Assembly: GCF_018342065.1 (NCBI RefSeq)
Contig: NZ_JAFDOE010000002.1
Location: forward strand, 620,001-684,000
DNA: 64,000 bases
From: Citrobacter sp. FP75
GTDB taxonomy: Bacteria; Pseudomonadota; Gammaproteobacteria; Enterobacterales; Enterobacteriaceae
Reading direction: 5' to 3'
Shown: positions 28,271 to 36,475 of the stretch, one piece after another
Layout of the letters: every line of letters begins with the position of its first letter
How positions within the stretch are numbered: position 1 is the first letter of the stretch
Program-made: the position numbers and the translations under genes
Notes under the pieces: model-generated
Seen by the model: the letters and a program-made list of their open reading frames with translations, nothing else
Told to the model about the DNA's origin: nothing
Databases searched by the model: none

Positions 28271-28855
28271 TTATTTATAAATGACGGTGTAATTCATATC
28301 CGCAGTGATTGTGCCTGCCGCAGGCAGCGTTGAGCCTATTTGCTGATACTTGGCGACCAGATCGATTTGCGCATCGCCCGCAGGGGTCGGGGACAATTGC
28401 ACTTCATTTGAACCAGAGGCGAAATCAAGGGCGCTGCCTGAATTACCTGTATTGTCCACTTCAATGCCGACATCTTTGGCCGCCCCTGTCGAACGAGTTG
28501 CTTCCAGCAATGTGGTCTTACTGCCAGGGTTTTTACCGGTAAAGACCACTACATAGCTGCCTGCTCCCGCTGCACCAGTACAACCGGTAAATTGCAATGT
28601 AAACGGGGTATCGCCGGTGGTAGAACCCGCGCCGCTAAATAGCTGGTTGGTAACTTTCGGCAATGTGACGGTTGTATTTGTTGGATTGGCGGTGTTCACC
28701 ACGCAGGTACTGGCGACGATTTCACCGGTAAAATGGACCGTCGCTGTCGCTTTAGAGCCTGATGCCGCAGTGGTAACGTAAGTTGTTCCTACCGCGCCAA
28801 CATTAGCAGCAAATAAAGCGACCAGCACGGTGCTGGTGAGCGTAGTTTTCTTCAT
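28271..28855 (-). CDS. Major fimbrial subunit (pilin)
   Basis: A 194-residue fimbrial subunit of the FimA family. The signal peptide MKKTTLTSTVLVALFAANVGA is followed by a Thr/Ala/Gly-rich Ig-like domain with the conserved cysteine pair (Cys in ASTCVVNT and in FTGCTGAA) and the C-terminal beta-zipper ending NYTVIYK. First gene of the operon, so most abundant. Two Met codons are adjacent; the second (28855) has better spacing from GGAG than the first (28858). Confidence 0.9.
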   Translation of the reverse strand: MKKTTLTSTVLVALFAANVGAVGTTYVTTAASGSKATATVHFTGEIVASTCVVNTANPTNTTVTLPKVTNQLFSGAGSTTGDTPFTLQFTGCTGAAGAGSYVVVFTGKNPGSKTTLLEATRSTGAAKDVGIEVDNTGNSGSALDFASGSNEVQLSPTPAGDAQIDLVAKYQQIGSTLPAAGTITADMNYTVIYK

Positions 28856-28858
28856 CAT

Positions 28859-29884
28859 AACTCCGTTAAATTTATTATTTACCCAGAAGAGTACTTGTCA
28901 GAGGCGCAGGTTCAGCTGGAGTACATCAATGTCAAAAAATGATGCGGGACTTCATTTGAAAGAAACGATTAACGTTCGTAAATTGCTCAACAAGTAATCC
29001 GCTGTGGATATTATTTATTTGCGAAAAATAAGTAAACATAATTTTTTAGTGCAGCGAAATGGTATTGAGATAATGTTTTTGATGTTTTTTAACATAGCGT
29101 ATACATGATTATAAATAACTGGTGGGATTATTGCTGTTGCGTGTTTAACAAAATATTAATGTTGTCATTTATTCTATTCTTATTTTTTAATAAGCAGGTT
29201 GAAATGTGCTGAAAATTCTGTTGTTAGATGTGTGTGTTTGTATAATGTTGACATTGGTGAAATGTGATGTTCATTTTTTTGGTTGATGGTTTATAGTGTG
29301 GTTTTTATACCAGCAAAGTCATATTGGTCATCTCTCATCATCGGAGTTGCTACAATTATTTAAACTAAATTTTTTTGCTGGGTTTCATTGTTCTTCAATT
29401 TTACACATCAGAATGACGATAATCCTGGATACTATCAGCAAGCATTGTACTCATAGTGATCTCGCTAATTATTTTTTTTGTGAATATATTGCAGGGTTAT
29501 TTTTCTGGCGGATATTAATTACGCTACGGATTTTAAGTTGTAGGAAGGCGGCAAGTGAGAGAATCCCGCTGATCTTACTCCAGTAAGTGACCCAGGCGTT
29601 CATCATACAATTCCACTCACCTTTAGTTCATGAATTGTTATCTGTCAATGCGATTTTTGTTGCAGGTAATTATATTTTCTAATAAGGAAAATAAATCGAG
29701 CTTGATTTTAATGATCAATAAAATCATATGGATGCTGATTTCTCTTGAGGTGTTCGTCACAATCTGTCATCTTTGTTTTTACATTTGCTGACAATCTACC
29801 CTTGTATTTTTTAAGCTTGTGATATAATTAACATTGTGAAATGAGAAAAAAACAATTAAAGATCAATCGATAATAGGTTGAGAT
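28859..29884. promoter_or_regulatory. 1-kb AT-rich intergenic region between fimbrial and exopolysaccharide operons
   Basis: The region lies between two divergent surface-structure operons and is strongly AT-rich. It holds the truncated repeat at 29531-29593 and a TATAAT hexamer at 29823-29828, 57 bases before the first exopolysaccharide gene. I see no JUMPstart/ops element and no convincing RcsAB box. A 96-codon open frame at 29296-29586 runs into the repeat and looks spurious. The composition suggests H-NS/StpA silencing and a long 5' leader or a distant control site. Confidence 0.5.
29531..29593. repeat. Truncated second copy of the 110-bp enterobacterial repeat
   Basis: Aligned without gaps to 7501-7563, this stretch is identical at 49 of 63 positions, including AAGGCGGCAAGT and CTTACTC.AGTAAGTGAC. 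The outer right arm found in the first copy is absent, so this copy is incomplete or decayed. Confidence 0.7.
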
Positions 29885-31300
29885 ATGCTTAAAAATTCGC
29901 TAAAGATTAGCAGTCAAGGATATCCAGTGGTTCTGAAACTGGTCGATTTTCTTGTTATCAATATTACGTTGATTTTTAGCGCGCACCTGTTAGGTTTGGT
30001 GCCATTTAAAACTATTATCATCCTTAGTATTCTGTTCTCTACTTTCTTCTTATTATTCGCTGAGTACACTAAAATGTATCAGCAAAAAATTAAAACCATT
30101 GGTTTACGCAACCAGAAGCGGCTGCTTGGGTGTACCCTTCTGGCTATCTTTTTTAACGAACTGCTCAGTATGATGGTTCTTGAACCTGACTCACTTGGAT
30201 ACCTGGAGCCACTGGCACCTCCTTTTTGTTCAGCCATTATCTACTGGTATTTTATTCCGCTGCCTTTTCTCTACTATATCCGTTTTTTTCTTTTCAAATA
30301 CTCCGCTAGGAAAAGTGTTCGCGTTGCTGTGATTGGGCTTACCGAGAATGGTCTGGCGGCGGAAAGCGCATTGACCACTGAATATGCCAACATCAAATTA
30401 GATCTGGCATTTTATGATGAGCGCAGCCCATCCCGTTGCGGCGAGGTGGTGGACAAAATAAAAAGTCCTTTTCGTGGTTCGGTGATCAATTTAGTTGAAG
30501 AAGCCAGGCAGGGGAATATAGATGAGATCTATATTGCGCTACCGATGGTGGCCTTACAGCGAATTCGTCACTTTTTGGCGATGATGTCTGACACTACGGT
30601 TGATACCTATATTGTGCCTGATTTTTATACCTACAGTAACAATATGTCCAAGCTGCGGTCGATCCACAACCTACAAACCATCGGCATCTTTAGCTCCCCG
30701 TTTGAAGGGGCTGGCTCGTTTATTAAGCGGGCGGAAGATCTGGTTTTGGGCAGTATCATTATGGTGATGATTTCCTCGCTAATGTTAGCCATTGCCATTG
30801 GGATCAAACTCACTTCGCGCGGGCCGGTTTTTTTCAAGCAAGATCGGTATGGCCTGAGCGGGCAAAAAATTAAGGTCTGGAAGTTTCGCTCAATGCGAGT
30901 GATGGAGAACGCGGACACCGTTATCCAGGCCACAAAAAACGATCCACGGGTGACAAAATTCGGCAGTTTTTTACGTCGTACCTCACTCGATGAGTTACCG
31001 CAATTTATTAATGTATTGCAGGGCAGTATGTCGATTGTCGGTCCCAGACCGCATGCGGTTACGCATAATGAGCAGTATCGCAAGCAGGTCGAAAATTACA
31101 TGATCCGCCATAAAGTGAAGCCAGGAATCACCGGTCTCGCGCAGATCAACGGGTTTCGTGGGGAAATCGATGCGCTTTATAAGATGGAAAAACGTGTCCA
31201 GTATGACATTGAATATATTCAGAACTGGTCATTATGGCTGGATATAAAAATTATTATTAAAACTATTTTCAAAGGATTTGTCGGTAAGAATGCATACTAA
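29885..31300 (+). CDS. Polyprenyl-phosphate sugar-1-phosphate transferase (WcaJ/GumD type)
   Basis: Initiates exopolysaccharide synthesis by moving a hexose-1-phosphate, probably glucose, onto undecaprenyl phosphate at the inner membrane. The 471 residues have four N-terminal membrane helices, a CoA-binding-like middle domain (about 145-260, starting VRVAVIGLTENG) and the C-terminal bacterial sugar transferase domain (about 278-471) with FKQDRYGLSGQKIKVWKFRSM, SLDELPQFINVLQGSMSIVGPRP and the C-terminal GFVGKNAY seen in WcaJ. First gene of the operon. The sugar is inferred from the family and not fixed by sequence. Confidence 0.92.
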   Translation: MLKNSLKISSQGYPVVLKLVDFLVINITLIFSAHLLGLVPFKTIIILSILFSTFFLLFAEYTKMYQQKIKTIGLRNQKRLLGCTLLAIFFNELLSMMVLEPDSLGYLEPLAPPFCSAIIYWYFIPLPFLYYIRFFLFKYSARKSVRVAVIGLTENGLAAESALTTEYANIKLDLAFYDERSPSRCGEVVDKIKSPFRGSVINLVEEARQGNIDEIYIALPMVALQRIRHFLAMMSDTTVDTYIVPDFYTYSNNMSKLRSIHNLQTIGIFSSPFEGAGSFIKRAEDLVLGSIIMVMISSLMLAIAIGIKLTSRGPVFFKQDRYGLSGQKIKVWKFRSMRVMENADTVIQATKNDPRVTKFGSFLRRTSLDELPQFINVLQGSMSIVGPRPHAVTHNEQYRKQVENYMIRHKVKPGITGLAQINGFRGEIDALYKMEKRVQYDIEYIQNWSLWLDIKIIIKTIFKGFVGKNAY

Positions 31301-32576
31301 AATAATCGTTATTACCGGGATCGTGATATCGCAGTCCGCATGGGCTGATTTGACACCGAAATCACACATTGGCTTTGCGGGGATCGACTTCCAGGGCAAG
31401 GTTGGGGTGGATTATGGCTATGATGATAACGTGACTTATCAGCCGCATAACCGCGATGCTAAAGGTTCCGCTTTTCAGAGTGCAGCGCCCGTGCTGAGTA
31501 TGATCGGTGAGCGCGGCCAGGATAAGTATTTGCTGATGTATTCTGGCGATTACCGTCACTACTCCAGCGATTCCGCCGACAACTATAACGATCATTTTTT
31601 CCGTTTTAACGGTGCATGGCGCTACGGACAAATGCACGGCTTAACCCTGAATCTGGAGGATTCGCTTGGGCATGAAGATCGTGGTCGCGATATCACGGAA
31701 GGTTTTCTGCCGGGCCAGTTTCGCCAGTTTGGAATAACCTCGCCGTTATCGACGAATTTTATCAATAGTGAATTGCGCTACAGCTATGGTGCGCCGGATG
31801 GGCGCGGTAAAGCAGAACTGGCGTTGTTATACAAAAAATTGACGTTCGGCAATACGTCGGAGGTTCAGGATACCAGTGAGGATTTTTACAATTACATCCA
31901 GCAGCAGGAGTGGCATGAAAATAGCCTGGTTGCGGAGATTTTTGATCAATACACCTCGAGAACGCGTTTTCGCTATAGTTTTATTACGAACCAACGTCAT
32001 TACGATAACAACTCAGAAAAAGACAGTAATGAATACTATTTGCTTTACGGCCTGAAATCACAGTTGACGGGTAAAACCAATGTCGACATGAATATTTCGT
32101 GGTTGTACAAAACATTTGAAAACGATCCAAACTCGCATGATTTTAATGGTCTAAACTGGGACATAAAAGGAGAGTGGAAACCGTTACAACAGTCTGTTTT
32201 CACAGCGCACTCGTCGCAAAGTATTAAAGACCCATCGGAAGTTGGGGGATATATTTTAGTGACACAATATGGGGTTTCGTACCAGCATTTCTGGTTGGGT
32301 AATCGTTTTTCTACTCTGCTCGATTACTCATACACCACGGAAGACTATAAAAAACAGAACAAGGATCGGCATGATAAAAATGGTGTATTTAGCGTTACCA
32401 TGAGCTATGACTATACGCCGTCGGTTAATTTTGAGATTAAATATCAGTTAGATACATTGAATTCTAATAAGGATACTGATTCGTTTTATATCGGTCCCAA
32501 TGACAATCAGGAAGTCATCAGAACGCTCGGTTATGATAATTCTATGATTATGCTTACAGCTAAGGTTCAGATCTAA
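31290..32576 (+). CDS. Outer-membrane beta-barrel exopolysaccharide protein (VpsM/WzpX-like role)
   Basis: A secreted protein of 428 residues with signal peptide (cleavage near SAWA-D, residue 19) and then repeated amphipathic strands rich in Tyr, Asp and Asn, such as VGVDYGYDDNVTYQ, YLLMYSGDYRHYS and FSVTMSYDYTPSVNF, ending in an aromatic/hydrophobic strand. This is the pattern of an outer-membrane barrel of the beta-barrel porin 2 kind found in polysaccharide clusters. The ATG at 31290 overlaps the previous gene by 11 bases; a TTG at 31278 is an alternative. Placed directly before the short OPX gene, it could be the outer-membrane pore that the OPX itself lacks. The role is inferred. Confidence 0.8.
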   Translation: MHTKIIVITGIVISQSAWADLTPKSHIGFAGIDFQGKVGVDYGYDDNVTYQPHNRDAKGSAFQSAAPVLSMIGERGQDKYLLMYSGDYRHYSSDSADNYNDHFFRFNGAWRYGQMHGLTLNLEDSLGHEDRGRDITEGFLPGQFRQFGITSPLSTNFINSELRYSYGAPDGRGKAELALLYKKLTFGNTSEVQDTSEDFYNYIQQQEWHENSLVAEIFDQYTSRTRFRYSFITNQRHYDNNSEKDSNEYYLLYGLKSQLTGKTNVDMNISWLYKTFENDPNSHDFNGLNWDIKGEWKPLQQSVFTAHSSQSIKDPSEVGGYILVTQYGVSYQHFWLGNRFSTLLDYSYTTEDYKKQNKDRHDKNGVFSVTMSYDYTPSVNFEIKYQLDTLNSNKDTDSFYIGPNDNQEVIRTLGYDNSMIMLTAKVQI

Positions 32577-32577
32577 A

Positions 32578-33135
32578 ATGAAAATAATAGAACTGTGCGC
32601 GTTTATGCTATTCAGTATCCTGTTGGTCGGATGCGCAACGTCCAGGCCACCATTAACGGACGATCCTGCTGCGAGTGCAGCGGATTACCATCTTGGTGCC
32701 GGGGATACGGTCAATATCGTGGTTTACGGTGAACCCGAGATGACCATGAAATTTATCGTTGATAAGAGTGGGACACTCAATTTCCCCTATATTGGTGCGC
32801 TCGTATTAAAAGATAAAACGCCAGAACAGGTTAGTGCGGAATTAACGCAACGCCTGCGTAATGGTTATATGGTCAATCCCATGGTGACGGTCAGCGTCGC
32901 TGAATTCCGTAAATACTACGTTTCAGGCGAAGTGAAAAGTCCAAATGGTTTCGCGTATGAGCCGGGGCTTACCGTGGAGAAAGCTATTGCTCAGGCTGGC
33001 GGATTTACCGATCGCGCCGACCGGAAAGATATCAATATTCGCCAGTCGGGCAGCAATCAACTGCTGGAGAATGTGGATTTAACGCACTCGGTGCGTCCTG
33101 GGGACGTCGTGATCATTGGCATGGGGTTCTTCTAA
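32578..33135 (+). CDS. Short outer-membrane polysaccharide export (OPX) lipoprotein
   Basis: A 185-residue Wza-family lipoprotein. The lipobox LLVGC places the acylated Cys at residue 19. Residues about 37-110 form the polysaccharide export sequence domain (YHLGAGDTVNIVVYGEPEMT) and about 110-180 one SLBB domain (YYVSGEVKSPNGFAYEPGLTVEKAIAQAGG). It stops at GDVVIIGMGFF. E. coli Wza is about twice as long, with further SLBB repeats and a C-terminal membrane helix barrel that are missing here. Similar short forms are GumB and VpsN. It begins one base after the barrel gene. Confidence 0.9.
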   Translation: MKIIELCAFMLFSILLVGCATSRPPLTDDPAASAADYHLGAGDTVNIVVYGEPEMTMKFIVDKSGTLNFPYIGALVLKDKTPEQVSAELTQRLRNGYMVNPMVTVSVAEFRKYYVSGEVKSPNGFAYEPGLTVEKAIAQAGGFTDRADRKDINIRQSGSNQLLENVDLTHSVRPGDVVIIGMGFF

Positions 33136-33137
33136 CG

Positions 33138-35267
33138 ATGAAACTATCTATAGTCGAAAACGGCAAAAAGCGAGAAAACGCAGTTGAACTCTCCCGTTTT
33201 GCCAAAGAACTGAAAAAGAATGCCTGGAAAATCGCGCTTACCGGAATTATCGCCGGGGCGGTGGCGTATCCCTTGATCAGCATGATGACATCAAAGTATG
33301 TGTCGACGGCGACGGTGCTGATAAAGGCACAAGCCGATAACGTTTCGCCGTTTCCTCAGGTTGATGGCTTTGATTCAACGCGTAGCGGTTACTACGAAAC
33401 GCAATATGCGCTGATGCAGTCGCGAATTATCCTTGAGCAGGCGGTACGCGACCTGAAGCTGGATGAAAATCCTGACTTCAATGGCGATAAATCGGCAGCT
33501 GTCGGGGCTGATGGCAGTGAACATCGGCAGCAGAGAGTCGACCAGGCGCTGAAGACTTTGTCGCAACACCTGAAGGTCATCGGCATTCGTACGACCAATC
33601 TGGCGTCTATTTCCTATGAATCCCCCTCACCACAGCGTTCGGCTGAGATAGCCAACGGCGTCGCGCAGGCTTTTATCAACTACACGGTCGAGCAAAAGCG
33701 GCAAAAAGTGGAGAAAGCGAAAGCGCTGAATGCTGAAAAGATGGACGAGATTCAGGCGTCGATCGCCAAACAAAAAGAGGAGATGGATGGTTACCTGAAA
33801 AATGCCGGATTGTTAACCTTCCGCGGTATCGATGGTTTTGAAACCGAGCAGCTTAGCATTGTGACCAATCGTCTGGCCGATGCGACCCAGCGCCGGGTCG
33901 CGGCGGAGTCAGTGTATAACGAAGTGAATAGCGGAGGGAAATCCCTCGAGAGCATCATTTCACAGCCATCTGTTTCTGACCATGCCCAGATTCAGGACTT
34001 ACGTATTGCGCTGATTCAGGCGCAGCGCACGCTGTCGGAACAGCGAAAACTGTATGGGCCGAAACATGCGACGATTTTAAAAGCGGAAGCCGATGTTCAG
34101 TCGATCCAGAGCCAGACGGCGCGGGTCCTTGGCGAACTGAAAACAGGGTTGCGTCAGCAATATCTGGCCACGCTTGCGGATGAAAATAACTACCGGCAGC
34201 AGCTGGCGCAGCAAAAAGAGATATTCCAGAAAATGGCGTCAAAGCGGGATATCTACAACAGCCAAAAACTGTCGCTGGATAAAATGGAAGAGCTGTATAA
34301 AACCCTTTATCAGCGGACTCAGGAGCTGTCGCTGTCCGGCGTCAATGCCGACGCGGTGCTGTACGATCCTGCTGTACCCCCATTGAAACCGGCTAAGCCG
34401 AATAAGTCATTACTGTTGGTGATGGTGGTCTTGATGGCGGTGTTGTTTAGCATCCTGTACTTCATCGTCAAAGCGGCAATGGACAATTCTATTCGCACCC
34501 TGAGTCGCATGAGCAAATGCCTTAACCTCGCACCGCTGGGTGAGATCCGCCGGTTTAGCGGAGTAACAGGGCGGGCGCAAGTTCGGGATATGATTTTGAA
34601 GAATCCGCTGAATGCCGACATTGTTCACGGTATCCGCACCCGGATAATGCTTGATAGCAGGCCATTACAGATAGTCGCTGTGGCTTCTACAGAGCACGGC
34701 GAGGGGCGTTCTCTGCTGGCTAATTTGCTGGCGAGCTCGTTCAGTTTTGATCAGAAAACGCTGCTTATTGATGCCGATTTTTTTAATAACGATGGCTTAT
34801 CCTCTGAGCTTGCTAGCGCAGCATCTGCGGGCGTGGCGGAGCTGCTGCGCGGCGAAACCGTGCTGGAAAACGTGCGGATGACGATCAATGAGAATCTCGA
34901 TTTCATCCCACGCGGTAAGTCCACCATCTCTTCTTTGCTGATGCTGTCGTCGGGAAATGTTGAACCCTTAATGCGTGAGCTGAGGTCGCGCTATAAGCGC
35001 ATTATTATTGATGTTGCGGCGGTGAATCAAAGCCAGGATATTCAGCTGATTAAGCGAGCCGCCGACGGGGTTGTTTTCATCGTGAAAGCCGGAGTGGGGT
35101 CGGTGCAGACCATTACCCGCGCGCTGGACACGATAGAGGATAATCATGGCGTGGTGATTGGCGCGGTGCTGAACGGGGTCGAGGAAAAAAACCTCGAAAC
35201 GCAAGAAGGACTGCGTTCTCTGAACTTCAGTACTGACCAACTGATGACGACGCCAGGCCGCGTATGA
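33138..35267 (+). CDS. Wzc-like polysaccharide co-polymerase with degenerate BY-kinase domain
   Basis: A 709-residue inner-membrane protein that should control chain length and couple synthesis to export. Order: Wzz domain with first helix about 30-50, long periplasmic coiled coil (190-400), proline-rich PPLKPAKPNKS before the second helix (424-446), then a cytoplasmic tyrosine-kinase-like domain (from about 490). Walker A reads STEHGEGRS (517-525), with Arg524 where the ATP-binding Lys should be; Walker A' is LLIDADF. The C-terminus lacks the tyrosine cluster of Wzc. Kinase activity is therefore doubtful. The stop overlaps the next start as ATGA. Confidence 0.9.
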   Translation: MKLSIVENGKKRENAVELSRFAKELKKNAWKIALTGIIAGAVAYPLISMMTSKYVSTATVLIKAQADNVSPFPQVDGFDSTRSGYYETQYALMQSRIILEQAVRDLKLDENPDFNGDKSAAVGADGSEHRQQRVDQALKTLSQHLKVIGIRTTNLASISYESPSPQRSAEIANGVAQAFINYTVEQKRQKVEKAKALNAEKMDEIQASIAKQKEEMDGYLKNAGLLTFRGIDGFETEQLSIVTNRLADATQRRVAAESVYNEVNSGGKSLESIISQPSVSDHAQIQDLRIALIQAQRTLSEQRKLYGPKHATILKAEADVQSIQSQTARVLGELKTGLRQQYLATLADENNYRQQLAQQKEIFQKMASKRDIYNSQKLSLDKMEELYKTLYQRTQELSLSGVNADAVLYDPAVPPLKPAKPNKSLLLVMVVLMAVLFSILYFIVKAAMDNSIRTLSRMSKCLNLAPLGEIRRFSGVTGRAQVRDMILKNPLNADIVHGIRTRIMLDSRPLQIVAVASTEHGEGRSLLANLLASSFSFDQKTLLIDADFFNNDGLSSELASAASAGVAELLRGETVLENVRMTINENLDFIPRGKSTISSLLMLSSGNVEPLMRELRSRYKRIIIDVAAVNQSQDIQLIKRAADGVVFIVKAGVGSVQTITRALDTIEDNHGVVIGAVLNGVEEKNLETQEGLRSLNFSTDQLMTTPGRV

Positions 35268-36475
35268 GTCTACTGAAGAGCGCTTCCACGATAGCCGGCT
35301 CATCCGTCATTTCGCAGTTGATTGGTGCGTTGTCTATCTGGTTGATCTCACATAAGTATGACATGGCCGAGGTCGGGCTGTATGCGCTCAACTACAGTAT
35401 TGCCGTGGTGGGCGCTCAGGTCTGTACCTTTGCTTCACAGCTGTTAATTCCTAAACAGCAGGACGACGAACTGGTGCAGAATGTCGTGTTTTGTCTGATT
35501 CAAAGCACGATTATTGCGCTACCGTACGCCGTACTGACCGCGTGGTTGTTTCACCAGAATATCCTGTTTCTCTATTTGCTGACGCTGGCAACGGCGTGGG
35601 TTTTAATCTCGGAAAACCTGTCGCTACGCACGGCCAACTTTCGTTTTCTGATCTTCCAGCGTATTTCTGTTTCTGTGGTAGTCGTGCTTTCTGTACTGTT
35701 TACGCACCATGTACAGCTGTTTTATTGGTCGTGGGCGTGCGCGACGATGGTGCTGACCATAAGCTGTATTTTACATTCGTTTGATATTCGCTCGGTGACG
35801 TCTCAGCATCTTCGCCCAATGAATAATTGGCTGTTCTTTAAGGACAATATTCATCACATCAGCAAAGTCGGCAGCGCTGAGGTGCTGGCGATGGCCAGCA
35901 GCAATTTGCCAATTATGCTGATTAACTTCTGGTTCTCGGCACTGACGGCGGGCTATTTTTCCGTTGTCAGCCGCTTCTGCCTGGCCCCGGTGGTGATTAT
36001 TGGCAATGCGGTACGCAATACCATTTTCTCCAAGTGGTCTATTGATTTTCGTAATAACACCTTTAATTATCAGGAATATACCAAGGTCCGTTTACTGCTT
36101 TTAGTGCTCGGGGTGGTCTGTACCCTCGGGGTCTTTATTTTCTACCCGATAGTGATGCGGCTTGGATTTAGTGAAGACTGGATTAACTCCATTGAGACAT
36201 CACGCTATATGTTGCCCTATTTGTTCCCGGCACTGGCGATCAGTCCTTTGACGGTGATTGAGCTTATTTTTGGTTCCCATCGCTATTTTCTGCGCATCCA
36301 ACTGGAACAGCTGGCGATTGTGCTGTTTGCTTTTGTTATCACGCCCTATTTTTACAAAGACTATGCAACGTCGGTCATCTTGTTTTCTTCACTGACATTT
36401 ATTCGCTATGCCTTCATTTATCTGAAAATGAACAAGCGAGCCAATCTCCTGAAAGACAGGCCGGTGATACTATGA
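35264..36475 (+). CDS. Wzx-type polysaccharide flippase
   Basis: A 403-residue membrane protein with about 12 hydrophobic helices, beginning MSLLKSASTIAGSSVISQLIGALSIWLIS, the usual N-terminus of MOP/PST-family repeat-unit flippases. It would turn the lipid-linked repeat unit to the periplasmic face. Translationally coupled at both ends (ATGA overlap with the Wzc-like gene and with the polymerase gene). Assigned by topology, family resemblance and context. Confidence 0.88.
   Translation: MSLLKSASTIAGSSVISQLIGALSIWLISHKYDMAEVGLYALNYSIAVVGAQVCTFASQLLIPKQQDDELVQNVVFCLIQSTIIALPYAVLTAWLFHQNILFLYLLTLATAWVLISENLSLRTANFRFLIFQRISVSVVVVLSVLFTHHVQLFYWSWACATMVLTISCILHSFDIRSVTSQHLRPMNNWLFFKDNIHHISKVGSAEVLAMASSNLPIMLINFWFSALTAGYFSVVSRFCLAPVVIIGNAVRNTIFSKWSIDFRNNTFNYQEYTKVRLLLLVLGVVCTLGVFIFYPIVMRLGFSEDWINSIETSRYMLPYLFPALAISPLTVIELIFGSHRYFLRIQLEQLAIVLFAFVITPYFYKDYATSVILFSSLTFIRYAFIYLKMNKRANLLKDRPVIL

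Noticed and set aside
28859-29300. Invertible promoter switch (fimS-like) before the pilin gene
   Set aside because: No matching inverted repeats flanking the promoter and no FimB/FimE-type recombinase gene in the window.
29296-29586. A 96-codon open frame in the spacer before the exopolysaccharide operon
   Set aside because: It runs into the repeat at 29531-29593, has no ribosome binding site that I can see and no protein-like features.
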